The notes under the pieces: generated by a model
The model's database searches: none
Told to the model about the DNA's origin: nothing
Seen by the model: the letters and a program-made list of their open reading frames with translations, nothing else
Made by a program: the position numbers and the translations under genes
Source: Hyphomonadaceae bacterium
GTDB taxonomy: Bacteria; Pseudomonadota; Alphaproteobacteria; Caulobacterales; Hyphomonadaceae
Direction of reading: 5' to 3'
Assembly: GCA_030696545.1 (NCBI GenBank)
Contig: JAUYSA010000024.1
Coordinates: 1-33,822, forward strand
Length of the DNA stretch: 33,822 nt
Part shown: piece after piece, positions 16,140 to 24,496 of the stretch
How the letters are laid out: every line of letters starts with the position of its first letter
Numbering within the stretch: the first letter of the stretch is position 1

Positions 16140-18020
16140 TCAGAAGCCGTACCGCACCGCGACTTGATAGTTGCGGCGCATCTCATTGCGTCGCGGCTCC
16201 GTCGCCTCGGGGTGAGAGGCGTCTAGGAGATTGAAGCCCGCCAGGGAGAGTTCGACCCGGTCTGACACTCGCCAGCTGAGCCGCGCATCGGCCTCAGCGT
16301 AGGCCGGCGCCTTGCGGTATCCCGACGTTAGTTCGGCCGGTACTTCTCCCACATATCGGACCCGCAGGTCGAGATCGAGGCGGTCGCTCAGCTGGTGTTG
16401 TGAGCGAGCAATCATCTGGAAATTCGGATCGTGGCCGACCGCGGCGAGCCGCGACAGGTCGACTGCGTTGTCGGATGTACGAAAGTCCTTACCTAAACCG
16501 GAGATCCCGGCGCTGAGCCGCCACCGCTCCGTGGCTTGGAAATCGCCCCAGATCTCCAGCCCCCATGATTCTCCCTCAAGTCCGTTTGCGATGCGAACCG
16601 GCAGAATGGTGACCGGCGTCGGCTCGGTGGATCGCAGCTGCTCATAGTCGTGATAGAAGATGGTCGCCGAGAGCGAGAGACGCGGATGCGGCCGCCCGCG
16701 GTACCCCAACTCGTAGGCGATCAGCCGCTCCGCCTCGAACTGCGAACGCACGAGGAGGGGTGGAAAGACTAGGTCACGATCTAGCCGCGAGGGGTTGCGG
16801 ACGGCGCTTGAGGCGGCGCCCCAGAGCAGTGTGTTCGGCGACTGACGCCAAGCGAGCCGCACGTTCGGCATCCACTCCGTCCCACCTAAGGTGCTGCGTT
16901 CCGCCTTTACGCCCACTGTTAGTGTTACAGCCCCAAGGGCGACCTGATCTTGCACGAATGCGTTGGACAATTCCGACCGCCGCGTCGGCGGGTCCAAGAC
17001 GAAGCCGTTGACGAAGTTCGCGAAGCGGTCCTTCCAGACCCGATGGCCGGCGCCGAAAACGAGCTGGTGTTGGCCGATCGTCAGCCGCTGCTGCGCCTGG
17101 ATATCGTAGGTCCTGACCCCATCGAGAATCCCGCGGGCGATCCGCTCATAGCGGTCGTAGTAGGCTTGCACCTCGAAGTCTGCGTCATCACTCCACGCCT
17201 GGCTCCACCGGACGAGGAGATTCTGGCCGACAAGTTTGCCGTTTGGGCTGGCAGGAATCTGAGATGGCACCCTGTCGTGGTAAGCATCGCCCTGCAGCGT
17301 AATGTGCGTCGGGCCCCGGTCGAAATCGGTCCGGAAGCCCAGTTGGCCGCCCTTCCATCCATCCGCAGCGTCGCCGCCGTCGCGAATGCTGTCCGCACGA
17401 TCATAGGCGCGGCCGTAGATTCGGAACGCTCCATCCGCCCCGAGGCGGCCGCCGTAGCGGGCGGTGTAGGACTGATAGCCCGCGCCCCCGGCGGCGAGGC
17501 CCGCCAACCCCTGAGTTTGGTCGGCAGGGCGGGTGACAATATTGACCACGCCGTTCACCGCGTTCGCTCCCCATAGCGTGCCGCCGGGGCCGCTCACGAC
17601 CTCGATCCGGTCTACATCCGGCAGGTCTGGGTGGAGCTGGCTCCATTCCACACCGGAAAAGAAGGGGGAGTAGACGCTGCGGCCGTCGATCAGGACCAGC
17701 AGCTTGTTGGCGCTATCGAAGCCGTTGAGACCGCGGGCGGAGATGCCGTAGTCGAGGGCGTCGACCCGCTGCACCCCGAGGTTAGGAACGAGCCGCAACG
17801 CCTCCGCTACACTCTGCACGCCGCTTCTGCGAATATCATCGTTGGTCAGCACGAAGACTGAAGCCGCAGCTTCAGAGATGCGCTCAGGACGCTTCGAGAC
17901 GGAGGTGACCTCGACGTTCGACAGTTCCTCTAGCGACATGCGTGCAAGGTCGGAAGACGTCTCCGCCCGTGCGGCGGCCGCCGACAGAAGGAACAGCGCC
18001 GACAGCGCCCCGCCCCGCAT
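16140..18020 (-). CDS. TonB-dependent outer-membrane receptor
   Basis: This 626-residue protein starts at the ATG at 18020, with GGGGGAA 5 bases upstream; a longer TTG start at 18038 is less likely. The signal peptide is MRGGALSALFLLSAAAARA. A TonB-box-like ELSNVEVTSVSKR is followed by a plug domain with RISEAAASVFVLTNDDIRRS, LLVLIDGRSVYSP and DRIEVVSGPGGTLWGANAVN. The barrel ends YQVAVRYGF, with the terminal Phe needed for outer-membrane insertion. The short plug and family resemblance suit catecholate/vitamin or small-molecule receptors, but the substrate is unknown. It is the first gene of the operon with the yfiR-like gene and the CHASE8-type hybrid kinase, suggesting that uptake or sensing at the outer membrane feeds that kinase. 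Confidence 0.88.
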   Translation of the reverse strand: MRGGALSALFLLSAAAARAETSSDLARMSLEELSNVEVTSVSKRPERISEAAASVFVLTNDDIRRSGVQSVAEALRLVPNLGVQRVDALDYGISARGLNGFDSANKLLVLIDGRSVYSPFFSGVEWSQLHPDLPDVDRIEVVSGPGGTLWGANAVNGVVNIVTRPADQTQGLAGLAAGGAGYQSYTARYGGRLGADGAFRIYGRAYDRADSIRDGGDAADGWKGGQLGFRTDFDRGPTHITLQGDAYHDRVPSQIPASPNGKLVGQNLLVRWSQAWSDDADFEVQAYYDRYERIARGILDGVRTYDIQAQQRLTIGQHQLVFGAGHRVWKDRFANFVNGFVLDPPTRRSELSNAFVQDQVALGAVTLTVGVKAERSTLGGTEWMPNVRLAWRQSPNTLLWGAASSAVRNPSRLDRDLVFPPLLVRSQFEAERLIAYELGYRGRPHPRLSLSATIFYHDYEQLRSTEPTPVTILPVRIANGLEGESWGLEIWGDFQATERWRLSAGISGLGKDFRTSDNAVDLSRLAAVGHDPNFQMIARSQHQLSDRLDLDLRVRYVGEVPAELTSGYRKAPAYAEADARLSWRVSDRVELSLAGFNLLDASHPEATEPRRNEMRRNYQVAVRYGF

Positions 18021-18253
18021 GTCATTCCCCCCGGACAATGACCCATGCCGTTGCTCGCAGGGCCAGATATCTACAGTGCGGAAAGGGTTGGCTTGTTCCC
18101 CTGCCGCAAGCCAATTTCCCGTCTTCTCCGATCTTCACCAAACTTCAAATGCGGGCCACAGGTCGGATTTCACCAGACCGCCGCACTCCCCGCACCCAAC
18201 AAGCGCCAGCTCCGGGCCTTCCGTTCGCCTTTCTCGCGAACTGTCGACGCAGG

Positions 18254-18658
18254 CTAATCCGCAAGAAAGGTAGGCGGTTGGCCGATCTCGACCAATCTCA
18301 GAAGCCTTCCCACCCGAGCTTGAAGCTGAGCCTCTGAAAATGGCTTTGTCAGGTAGTCCTTTGCGCCCAGTTTGATGGCGCGCTTCACATCGTCAACAGC
18401 ATGCCTTGCGGTCAGCACTAGGACAGGCAGCAGCTGGCCGCGGGCGCCCAGCGCCTCAAGGACAGCGAACCCATCCACCTCGGGCATGTTGATATCCAAC
18501 ACGAGAACATCTGGGCGAACCGCCGACACACTGGAGAGAGCTTCGGATCCGTTCCGGGCGGTGTGCACTTCGAAGCCCGCAGTGATTAATCGCGTACGAA
18601 TAAGCTCGCGGATGTCGCGATCGTCTTCAGCAACCAGGATCCGGTATTTAGGCGGCAT
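18254..18658 (-). CDS. Single-domain response regulator
   Basis: This 134-residue stand-alone receiver starts at the ATG at 18658, with GGAAGAA upstream, and overlaps the end of the MHYT hybrid kinase by 11 bases. The acidic pocket is EDD (11-13), the phosphorylation site is Asp55 in VLVLDINMPEVDG, the conserved Thr is in VLTARHA and the Lys is in LTKPFSEAQL. There is no output domain. The overlap makes it almost certainly the partner of that kinase, either as a phosphate target acting on another protein or as a sink. The frame extends to 18685, but the upstream start lacks a better ribosome binding site. Confidence 0.88.
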   Translation of the reverse strand: MPPKYRILVAEDDRDIRELIRTRLITAGFEVHTARNGSEALSSVSAVRPDVLVLDINMPEVDGFAVLEALGARGQLLPVLVLTARHAVDDVKRAIKLGAKDYLTKPFSEAQLQARVGRLLRLVEIGQPPTFLAD

Positions 18659-21600
18659 CGCTATTCTTCCGGATTTGCTCAGCAAACGCCGTGGCGCGCC
18701 CCACGGCGGCGATCAAGGCTTGCGGCTCGACCGGCTTCCCGACGACATCCTCGAAACCTAAACTGATGAGTTTCGACCGCGCGGCGGGGTCCGCGTCAGC
18801 GGTAAATGCGAGAATGGGCGTCATGTCATTCGGCCCTGGTGCAGCTCGTATTTTCCGAAGGGCGCCGGGCCCATCGAGGCCGGGCATCTGGACGTCCATG
18901 AGAATAACGTCATAGGGCGCTTCTGACGCCATCTGAGCCGCGGCCTCGCCGTCCGCCGCCTCTGTGATCTCCGCGCCAACACCGGTTAAGAACAATCTGG
19001 CGAGTTCTCGATTGGCGGCGTGATCATCGACAACAAGCACGCGGACGCCGGTGAAACTGATCTGATCCGACGCCTCGTAAACCCTAGGCGTCTGCGCCAA
19101 GACAGCGCGTTGCGAGGGTATCTCGAACCAGAAGCAGCTGCCCTCTCCGGCTCGGCTCTCGATGCCGATATGACCCCCCATGGCCTCAACCAGGCCCTTG
19201 CAAATCGCCAACCCCAGTCCGGTGCCACTTTGAGTCCGCGTCAACGATCCGTCGATCTGCGAAAATCGCTTAAACAGCCGCTCCTGCTTGTCCTGAGAAA
19301 TCCCCTCACCCGTGTCGGCCACCTCGACGCGCAGGTTTCCTGTGTCGTCGTCATAACGCGTGCGCAGAGCGACGCCGCCGACAGTGGTGAACTTGACCGC
19401 GTTGCTCACCAAATTAAGCAGGATTTGGCGCAGGCGATCTGGGTCTATCAAAAGGACCAGATCATCGCCGCTCGCCCCGCCATCGAGAGACAAGCCGAGA
19501 TCCTTGGCGCCGGCCTGCGGCGTGAATAGATCAAGCGTGTCCCGGCAGAGTTTGCTGACAGACACCGCCTCGGGGTGGATAGCCACCTGGCCGGCCTCCA
19601 GCTTCGAGAAATCTAGGATGTCGTTCACCGTGCAGAGTAGGGCGCGACTAGCGTTGCCGACGCGGTCGATGTAGTTGCGCGTCAGATCAGCGAGATCAGC
19701 CTGCTCGGCGGCTAAACCTATGAATCCAATAATGCTTGTTAGCGGCGTCCGCAGCTCGTGGCTCATGTTGGCTAGGAAGTCCGCCTTCACGGAGGCCGCT
19801 TCCTCCGCCTCGACCTGCGCAAGTCGAAGGCGCGCCTCGAGGGCCTTTCTGGGCGTAATGTCGCGCACGACATCGTTGAGGCAGTTGAATTTGCCGGTGA
19901 TCGGATCTGTGGTCAGCGTCGGCTTGCATTCAAGCCAAAGCTCATGGCCCGCCTTGTGCCGCGCACGAAATTCGACCGGCCAAGCCGCGATTTTGCCCTT
20001 CGAGCGGAAGACGGTTTGGCACATGGCCAAAACCTTCTCGCCATCCTCTGGCTCCATCAGCGTCGTAAAGTGTTGACCTAACAGCTCGTCAGGCGTGTAG
20101 CCGGTAATGGCGAGGCTCGCCGGCGAGACATAAGTCATGATCCCGTCGAGCTGGAACTCGGTGATCATGTCGGGGGCGTTGACGGCAAGACTACGGAAAC
20201 GTTCTTCGCTCGTCCTGATGGCGATCTCGGCCATTTTTTGAGCCGTGACGTCGAGCGCAGTGCCGATCACCGCGAGGACTTCTCCGTTGGGGCCACGCTC
20301 GATGTCCGAATTGCAGAGAAGGTACCTCACCTCCCCATCGGCGCGTACGATACGGGTCAAGGAATTTTCGTCGGCGCCACCGCGGGCGAGCTGCTCCTCA
20401 AGGCGCACGCTCGCCAACAACGCGTCGTCCGGGTGGGTCATGGCCATGACCCCCTCAAGGTCGAGCGCTTGGTCTGCATCGAGGCCGTAAATCCGGTAGA
20501 TCTGGGCTGACCAGGTGAGTTCGCGGGTACCGGCATCCACTCGCCAGTGTCCGAAGCCAGCAATCGCTTCAGCGGCCTCCGCGCGACGCGCCAATTCCTC
20601 TGCCTGGTCGCGTGCTTCAGCCATCGCGGCTTCGGCTCGTTTAAGATCAGTAATATCGACACTGACCGAAACCGTTCCACCATCGGCGGTTCGGCGCTCG
20701 TTGACCCGCAACCAGCGACCCGACGCCGTCTGCAGTACGACGCTTGGCGCTGCCCCCCAGCGAGCCGCCTGCCGTTCCGCCACCCAATCCGCCTCGCGAC
20801 CTGAAGCAGCTGGATAAGCGCCGTGGAGAACGAGGGATTCTAGCACGCTGGGGAATTCGAGCCCGACTGCTAACTCTGCGCCGTTCGACCGGCAGAGGTC
20901 GTCATACTGAGCATTCCAGGCGATCAAGCGGTCGGACGAATCGTAGAAGGCCAGGCCCTCCGGCATGGCGTCCAGCGCTTCACGCAAGCGGCGCAGATTT
21001 CCACTACGGCGAGCGGCGTCAAGGGCGACCCCACCGGTCGCGACTATGAGGATCAGAGCGGTGGCAGCCACCGAGGCCGCCACCATAACCGCCGTCGACA
21101 TCAGCGTGGCGGGCACGCCCACGCTGGAGTCCGGCACGATCGACACTGCGGTCATGCCGGTGAAGTGCATGCCGACGATGGCGAGCGTGAGAAGTCCAGC
21201 GGAGCCGACGCGTGAGGCGACGCCGCTCTTCGAATGCGCGACGAGCAACGCGGCTGAGGCGAGCAGACCACCTACCGCAACCGACGCCGTGACATACGCC
21301 GCGTTCCATTGCACGACGCCAGCCGTCCGGTAGCCCAGCATTCCGACGTAATGCATAAGAGTGATGCCTAGCCCCACGACGAGGCCACCGCCCACAGTCG
21401 TCAAACTTGAACCAGGGCCGATGCGCGATGAAGCAAGAGCGAACCCCGAGGTCGTGCCGAAGACTGCGACGCCCAGCGATGCTGCGGTCGGAAGGAGTGC
21501 GTAGCCCGTCGGAAGACCCGTTTTGAACGCCAACATCGCAACGAAGTGCGTGGTCCAAATGCCCGCGCCGGCGACTAGGCCGGCCATAGTCAGCCAGCCT

Positions 21601-21740
21601 ATCTTCTTCCAGGAAGATGGAAGCGGTACCATGGAATATAGATAGAACGTCGCCAATGTTGAAGCCACACAGACTAAGGCCGCGACACCCACGAGCCAAA
21701 TATTGTGCTCCATTCCGATACAGAGCAGCACGTTAATCAT
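18648..21740 (-). CDS. MHYT-domain PAS hybrid histidine kinase with receiver domain
   Basis: From the ATG at 21740 the product is 1030 residues. The N-terminal ~240 residues form seven or so membrane helices with three MHYT-type motifs: WTTHFVAM (62-69), MHYVGML (129-135) and MHFTGM (191-196). MHYT domains are proposed copper-binding sensors of oxygen, CO or NO. Three PAS domains follow (about 250-370, 395-505, 510-630). HisKA has His661 in FLANMSHELRTPL. The HATPase domain has NAVKF, DTGEGI and GTGLGLAI, and the receiver has Asp949 in VILMDVQMPGLDG. The frame extends to 22064, but that extension reads through an IS6 end, so I reject it. The stop overlaps the response regulator start. Confidence 0.87.
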   Translation of the reverse strand: MINVLLCIGMEHNIWLVGVAALVCVASTLATFYLYSMVPLPSSWKKIGWLTMAGLVAGAGIWTTHFVAMLAFKTGLPTGYALLPTAASLGVAVFGTTSGFALASSRIGPGSSLTTVGGGLVVGLGITLMHYVGMLGYRTAGVVQWNAAYVTASVAVGGLLASAALLVAHSKSGVASRVGSAGLLTLAIVGMHFTGMTAVSIVPDSSVGVPATLMSTAVMVAASVAATALILIVATGGVALDAARRSGNLRRLREALDAMPEGLAFYDSSDRLIAWNAQYDDLCRSNGAELAVGLEFPSVLESLVLHGAYPAASGREADWVAERQAARWGAAPSVVLQTASGRWLRVNERRTADGGTVSVSVDITDLKRAEAAMAEARDQAEELARRAEAAEAIAGFGHWRVDAGTRELTWSAQIYRIYGLDADQALDLEGVMAMTHPDDALLASVRLEEQLARGGADENSLTRIVRADGEVRYLLCNSDIERGPNGEVLAVIGTALDVTAQKMAEIAIRTSEERFRSLAVNAPDMITEFQLDGIMTYVSPASLAITGYTPDELLGQHFTTLMEPEDGEKVLAMCQTVFRSKGKIAAWPVEFRARHKAGHELWLECKPTLTTDPITGKFNCLNDVVRDITPRKALEARLRLAQVEAEEAASVKADFLANMSHELRTPLTSIIGFIGLAAEQADLADLTRNYIDRVGNASRALLCTVNDILDFSKLEAGQVAIHPEAVSVSKLCRDTLDLFTPQAGAKDLGLSLDGGASGDDLVLLIDPDRLRQILLNLVSNAVKFTTVGGVALRTRYDDDTGNLRVEVADTGEGISQDKQERLFKRFSQIDGSLTRTQSGTGLGLAICKGLVEAMGGHIGIESRAGEGSCFWFEIPSQRAVLAQTPRVYEASDQISFTGVRVLVVDDHAANRELARLFLTGVGAEITEAADGEAAAQMASEAPYDVILMDVQMPGLDGPGALRKIRAAPGPNDMTPILAFTADADPAARSKLISLGFEDVVGKPVEPQALIAAVGRATAFAEQIRKNSDAA

Positions 21741-22062
21741 GGCAATATTCCAGCTATGCACTGGGCGGAGTGTGGGGGGTAATCCTTCTCCCGAAGCTAA
21801 CGCGGGCCCTATTGATCGCGTTACAACGACGCAGGACGTTAAGAGCGGCTGATGACACTTATTCGAAACTCGGAGCGGCCGACGCCCCTGCCCCCACTGT
21901 GCTAAGTGGAGACAAGTTGCCGTTGGACTGACAGCACTCCTTTTGGACATTGTGCAGACCGTTAGGAGTAGTACAAGATGAGCGGCATCAGGCGAGAAGG
22001 CAGTATGGCCATTCTTGAAAATTAGCTCGAGACCAAGTCTGTGTGGATAGGTGAGGATTGAC
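21741..22062. other. Divergent intergenic region containing an IS6 end
   Basis: The region separates the MHYT kinase and the SDR gene, which diverge. It contains a solo IS6 right end (21881-21938) and otherwise no gene. GGTGAGGA just before 22063 is the SDR ribosome binding site. Promoters for both genes should lie here, but I could not identify them. Confidence 0.45.
21881..21938 (+). repeat. Solo IS6 right end
   Basis: GACGCCCCTGCCCCCACTG followed by GTGGAGACAAGTTGCCGTTG and GACTGACAGCACT matches the right end of the element at 33460-33520 almost base for base, with a T for C at the tip. No transposase sequence is attached. It lies upstream of the MHYT kinase and is the source of the false N-terminal extension of that frame. 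Confidence 0.8.
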
Positions 22063-22836
22063 ATGATCGACTTGAAAATGACGCCGCCCGCCGGAAACCG
22101 GACTGTTATTGTTGGCGGTTGTGGCGGGATCGGTCACGCGCTGGCGAAAGCTTGCCAGGCACTGGATCACCGTGTCGCCGTTTTGGACCTTCCACGATCG
22201 ATCGAGAGTAGCCCGCCGGTTGAAGGCATCGAACCGATGCCGCTCGACATCACTCAGGCCGGTCAGGTCGAGTCCACACTCAGCCGCGTCGACGCCGAAC
22301 TGGGCGGTATCGATACCCTGATCAACCTGGTCGGCTTCATGAACAAGCGGGCACGGATCGAGGAGATTGAGGACGACGAATGGGCTAGCGTCATGGACGG
22401 AAATCTGGAGGCGGTAGCGCGCCTCCTGCGGCGCGCGGTTCCCATTATGAATCGCGCAACAGACGCATCGATCGTTCTCATATCATCCGGCATGGGTGTT
22501 CGCCCCCTACCCTTCAGCGCTCCCTATTCAATCGCGAAGGCGGGCATCATCGCGCTTACCAAAGCGTTGGCACTTGAATGCGCGCCTCGGATTCGCACCA
22601 ACGCGATCGCACCGGGAGCCGTGCAGACCGCATTTCTTACAGGTGGGACCGGACGCGATCCGGGAACGCCAGGCGACTCCCCGTTCGATATCGAAGCTTA
22701 CAAGAAGACCATCCCGATGCGGCGAATGGCCGAAACTGCCGATATAGTCGGACCCATCCTTTTCCTCGCGTCTCCTGCGGCGGGTTTCATCAACGGGCAG
22801 ACGCTTCACGTCAACGGCGGCGGCTTGATGCCCTGA
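22063..22836 (+). CDS. Short-chain dehydrogenase/reductase (SDR)
   Basis: This 257-residue classical SDR has a cofactor loop GGCGGIG (18-24), an NLVG variant of the NNAG motif (88-91), Asn114, Ser141/142, and catalytic Tyr155 and Lys159 in YSIAK. The C-terminus GGGLMP is typical for oxidoreductases of hydroxyl groups on small molecules or steroids. An aspartate after the second strand (LDLP) suggests NAD(H) preference. The ATG at 22063 has GGTGAGGA 5 bases upstream; a GTG at 22051 is less favoured. It has no operon partner, as a receiver-domain remnant follows directly. Confidence 0.87.
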   Translation: MIDLKMTPPAGNRTVIVGGCGGIGHALAKACQALDHRVAVLDLPRSIESSPPVEGIEPMPLDITQAGQVESTLSRVDAELGGIDTLINLVGFMNKRARIEEIEDDEWASVMDGNLEAVARLLRRAVPIMNRATDASIVLISSGMGVRPLPFSAPYSIAKAGIIALTKALALECAPRIRTNAIAPGAVQTAFLTGGTGRDPGTPGDSPFDIEAYKKTIPMRRMAETADIVGPILFLASPAAGFINGQTLHVNGGGLMP

Positions 22837-22837
22837 G

Positions 22838-23092
22838 AGGCACACGGCGATCTTCGTCGAACTCTACGACAAAACGTGGTGGAGCTTTGAGAACGACGCG
22901 ACTGAGGTCACCGCAGGCTTCTTCGTGGCGTTCACCAGTGACGTGACCCTCGTTTCGGCACTGTCAGCGCAGACAATGCCGATTCTCGACGGGCCGTCTG
23001 CGACCGCGGAAATCCGTCGCATGGAAGCTGAGCGCGGACTTCAAAGAATTCCGATCACCGCTTTCACAGCGCCGGCTACCACCGTCGCCTGA
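22838..23092 (+). pseudogene. Receiver-domain remnant of a hybrid kinase or response regulator
   Basis: The frame opening right after the SDR stop contains MPILDGPSATAEIRRMEAER followed by GLQRIPITAFTA. This matches the MPxMDG...IRxxEAExGLxRxPIIALTA part of a receiver domain. The preceding residues (TLVSALSAQT) do not preserve the phospho-accepting Asp, and the domain stops soon after the Thr. The first ~45 residues (YDKTWWSFENDATE) match nothing I know. It overlaps the end of the DUF1214 gene on the other strand by 17 bases. Non-functional. Confidence 0.55.
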
Positions 23093-24281
23093 GCTGGGCG
23101 CCCTTCGCGCGCGCGAGCAAGGCCTCCTGACGCTCACTGGCGCTCACGCGTGCAGTATCGGCTGGTAAATGATCCAATAGTGAACTGAGAGTCACAACCT
23201 CGGTTTTGATCTTCGGAAAGGCGGAATCGAAGAACCGGCAACGAACAGTCACGCGATCATAATCGGCCTTGTCGATCCAATTGAGAACGCCGGGATCGTG
23301 GCGAGAGACTACGACGCGGAGGCGTCCGTCGGAATCGACCTTGCCCTGATGAGAATTGAGACCGCATTGGCGGTTCATGAAATCAAGCGTGTTGCCCATG
23401 GCGTCCATGATCTGGACTCCCCAATAAGCGGTGGGATCGATGACATCCGTTTCCAAAATCCACGCTTCGTCATCGCCAATTTCAACAATGCCGTGCCCAT
23501 AGGCCTGGTCGCCGTAGGTCGGAAGCATGCTTGTCACTTCGATCATCGCATTCGTTGGGATCAAAGCGTGCTGCCGCTTGACGATACCGACGAAGTTTTG
23601 CGCATAGAGTTGGACGTAATTGGGGATCGCATTCAGGCGCTCGTTGTATTCCGCTGGCGTCCAATGCGCTTGCTCAATGTCTTTGTCGATCCGCTGAATG
23701 CTCAATGTTGGGTCAATGTCGTTGACCCAATCATCTGCCACGCGCCGCGCGCTAAGGTAAATATTGTCGATCTCGCGGTCGATTGGCACCCACGCGCCAT
23801 CATATCCGGCCGGCCTTTCAGCACTAAGCAGGATTTCATAGGCGCCGTCGGCAGCGATCTTGAATTCGTCAACATTGATATCACGCACGAATTTGCTCGT
23901 AGCGTCGATACCAAACTGTCCATGCTTGATCTGCAAATAGAATATTCTTGCCGTTCCCCGGTGACCGGAGACCCGATAAACGCCAGAACCACGGATGCGG
24001 CTCACGTTATACACAGTGTCCTGATTTCCATTGAAGGCGCGAATGGTACTGTTCAATAGTGGGAACCATTCAGGGTGGTCCGGATCGATGCGCGGGATCA
24101 TCAGGATCGCCTGCGTCAGAACGTGCATCAGGTGCTCGTTCACCTCGCCGGATTGCTGGGGAGTGGTCGCAAGTGAACCTTCGGAAAGCTTGTGAATCTG
24201 AAGGCCTGCTTCTCCCAATCGGCGGGTAAAATCGAGCCAGGCTTGCGCCGCCGGCGTGAGATCAGAATGAGTTAAATCCAC
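23076..24281 (-). CDS. DUF1214-domain protein, paralogue 1
   Basis: This 401-residue soluble protein has no signal peptide. It starts at a GTG (24281) with GGGAGG 5 bases upstream. The C-terminal half shows the DUF1214 pattern: HGIVEIGDDEAWILETD, YWGVQIMDAMGNTLDF, SDGRLRVVVSRHDPGVLNW. The N-terminal half has NQDTVYNVSRIRGSGVYRV, seen in the DUF1254/1214 superfamily. It is a clear paralogue of the gene at 31959-33176; both end in the same RRRW. The function of the family is unknown. A Crp-type palindrome 143 bases upstream, and the sulfotransferases next door, tie it to the sulfation module. It may handle the sulfated or pre-sulfated substrate, which is inference. Confidence 0.78.
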   Translation of the reverse strand: MDLTHSDLTPAAQAWLDFTRRLGEAGLQIHKLSEGSLATTPQQSGEVNEHLMHVLTQAILMIPRIDPDHPEWFPLLNSTIRAFNGNQDTVYNVSRIRGSGVYRVSGHRGTARIFYLQIKHGQFGIDATSKFVRDINVDEFKIAADGAYEILLSAERPAGYDGAWVPIDREIDNIYLSARRVADDWVNDIDPTLSIQRIDKDIEQAHWTPAEYNERLNAIPNYVQLYAQNFVGIVKRQHALIPTNAMIEVTSMLPTYGDQAYGHGIVEIGDDEAWILETDVIDPTAYWGVQIMDAMGNTLDFMNRQCGLNSHQGKVDSDGRLRVVVSRHDPGVLNWIDKADYDRVTVRCRFFDSAFPKIKTEVVTLSSLLDHLPADTARVSASERQEALLARAKGAQLRRRW

Positions 24282-24423
24282 GAAACCTCCCTTTGAATTT
24301 CAGGTGTGACCACCTGTTATTCGTCGTTATAATTCGGCGACGCCTTTTCGACCGGCGATCGATCGATGCGTCAAGGCGCACACGACCGGATCGACGGAGG
24401 TTAAAGCGGTTGAGGTCCTGACA

Positions 24424-24441
24424 TTGTCGCCTTACCGACAA
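24424..24441. promoter_or_regulatory. Crp-type operator 1 (upstream of DUF1214 paralogue 1)
   Basis: TTGTCG CCTTAC CGACAA is a perfect 6-6-6 palindrome flanked by A and T. It is located 143 bases upstream of the DUF1214 GTG and downstream of the Crp-family gene. The same palindrome occurs at 25198-25215 and, with one change, at 26636-26653. Confidence 0.75.
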
Positions 24442-24496
24442 TCGACATCGATCGGGCGACTGATTTCGGCGGCCGGAGAGGTTCGCTCTCCTGATT

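Noticed and set aside
21741..22064. N-terminal extension of the MHYT kinase by 108 residues
   Set aside because: The extension reads through the solo IS6 right end, and the MHYT membrane domain begins at the ATG at 21740.
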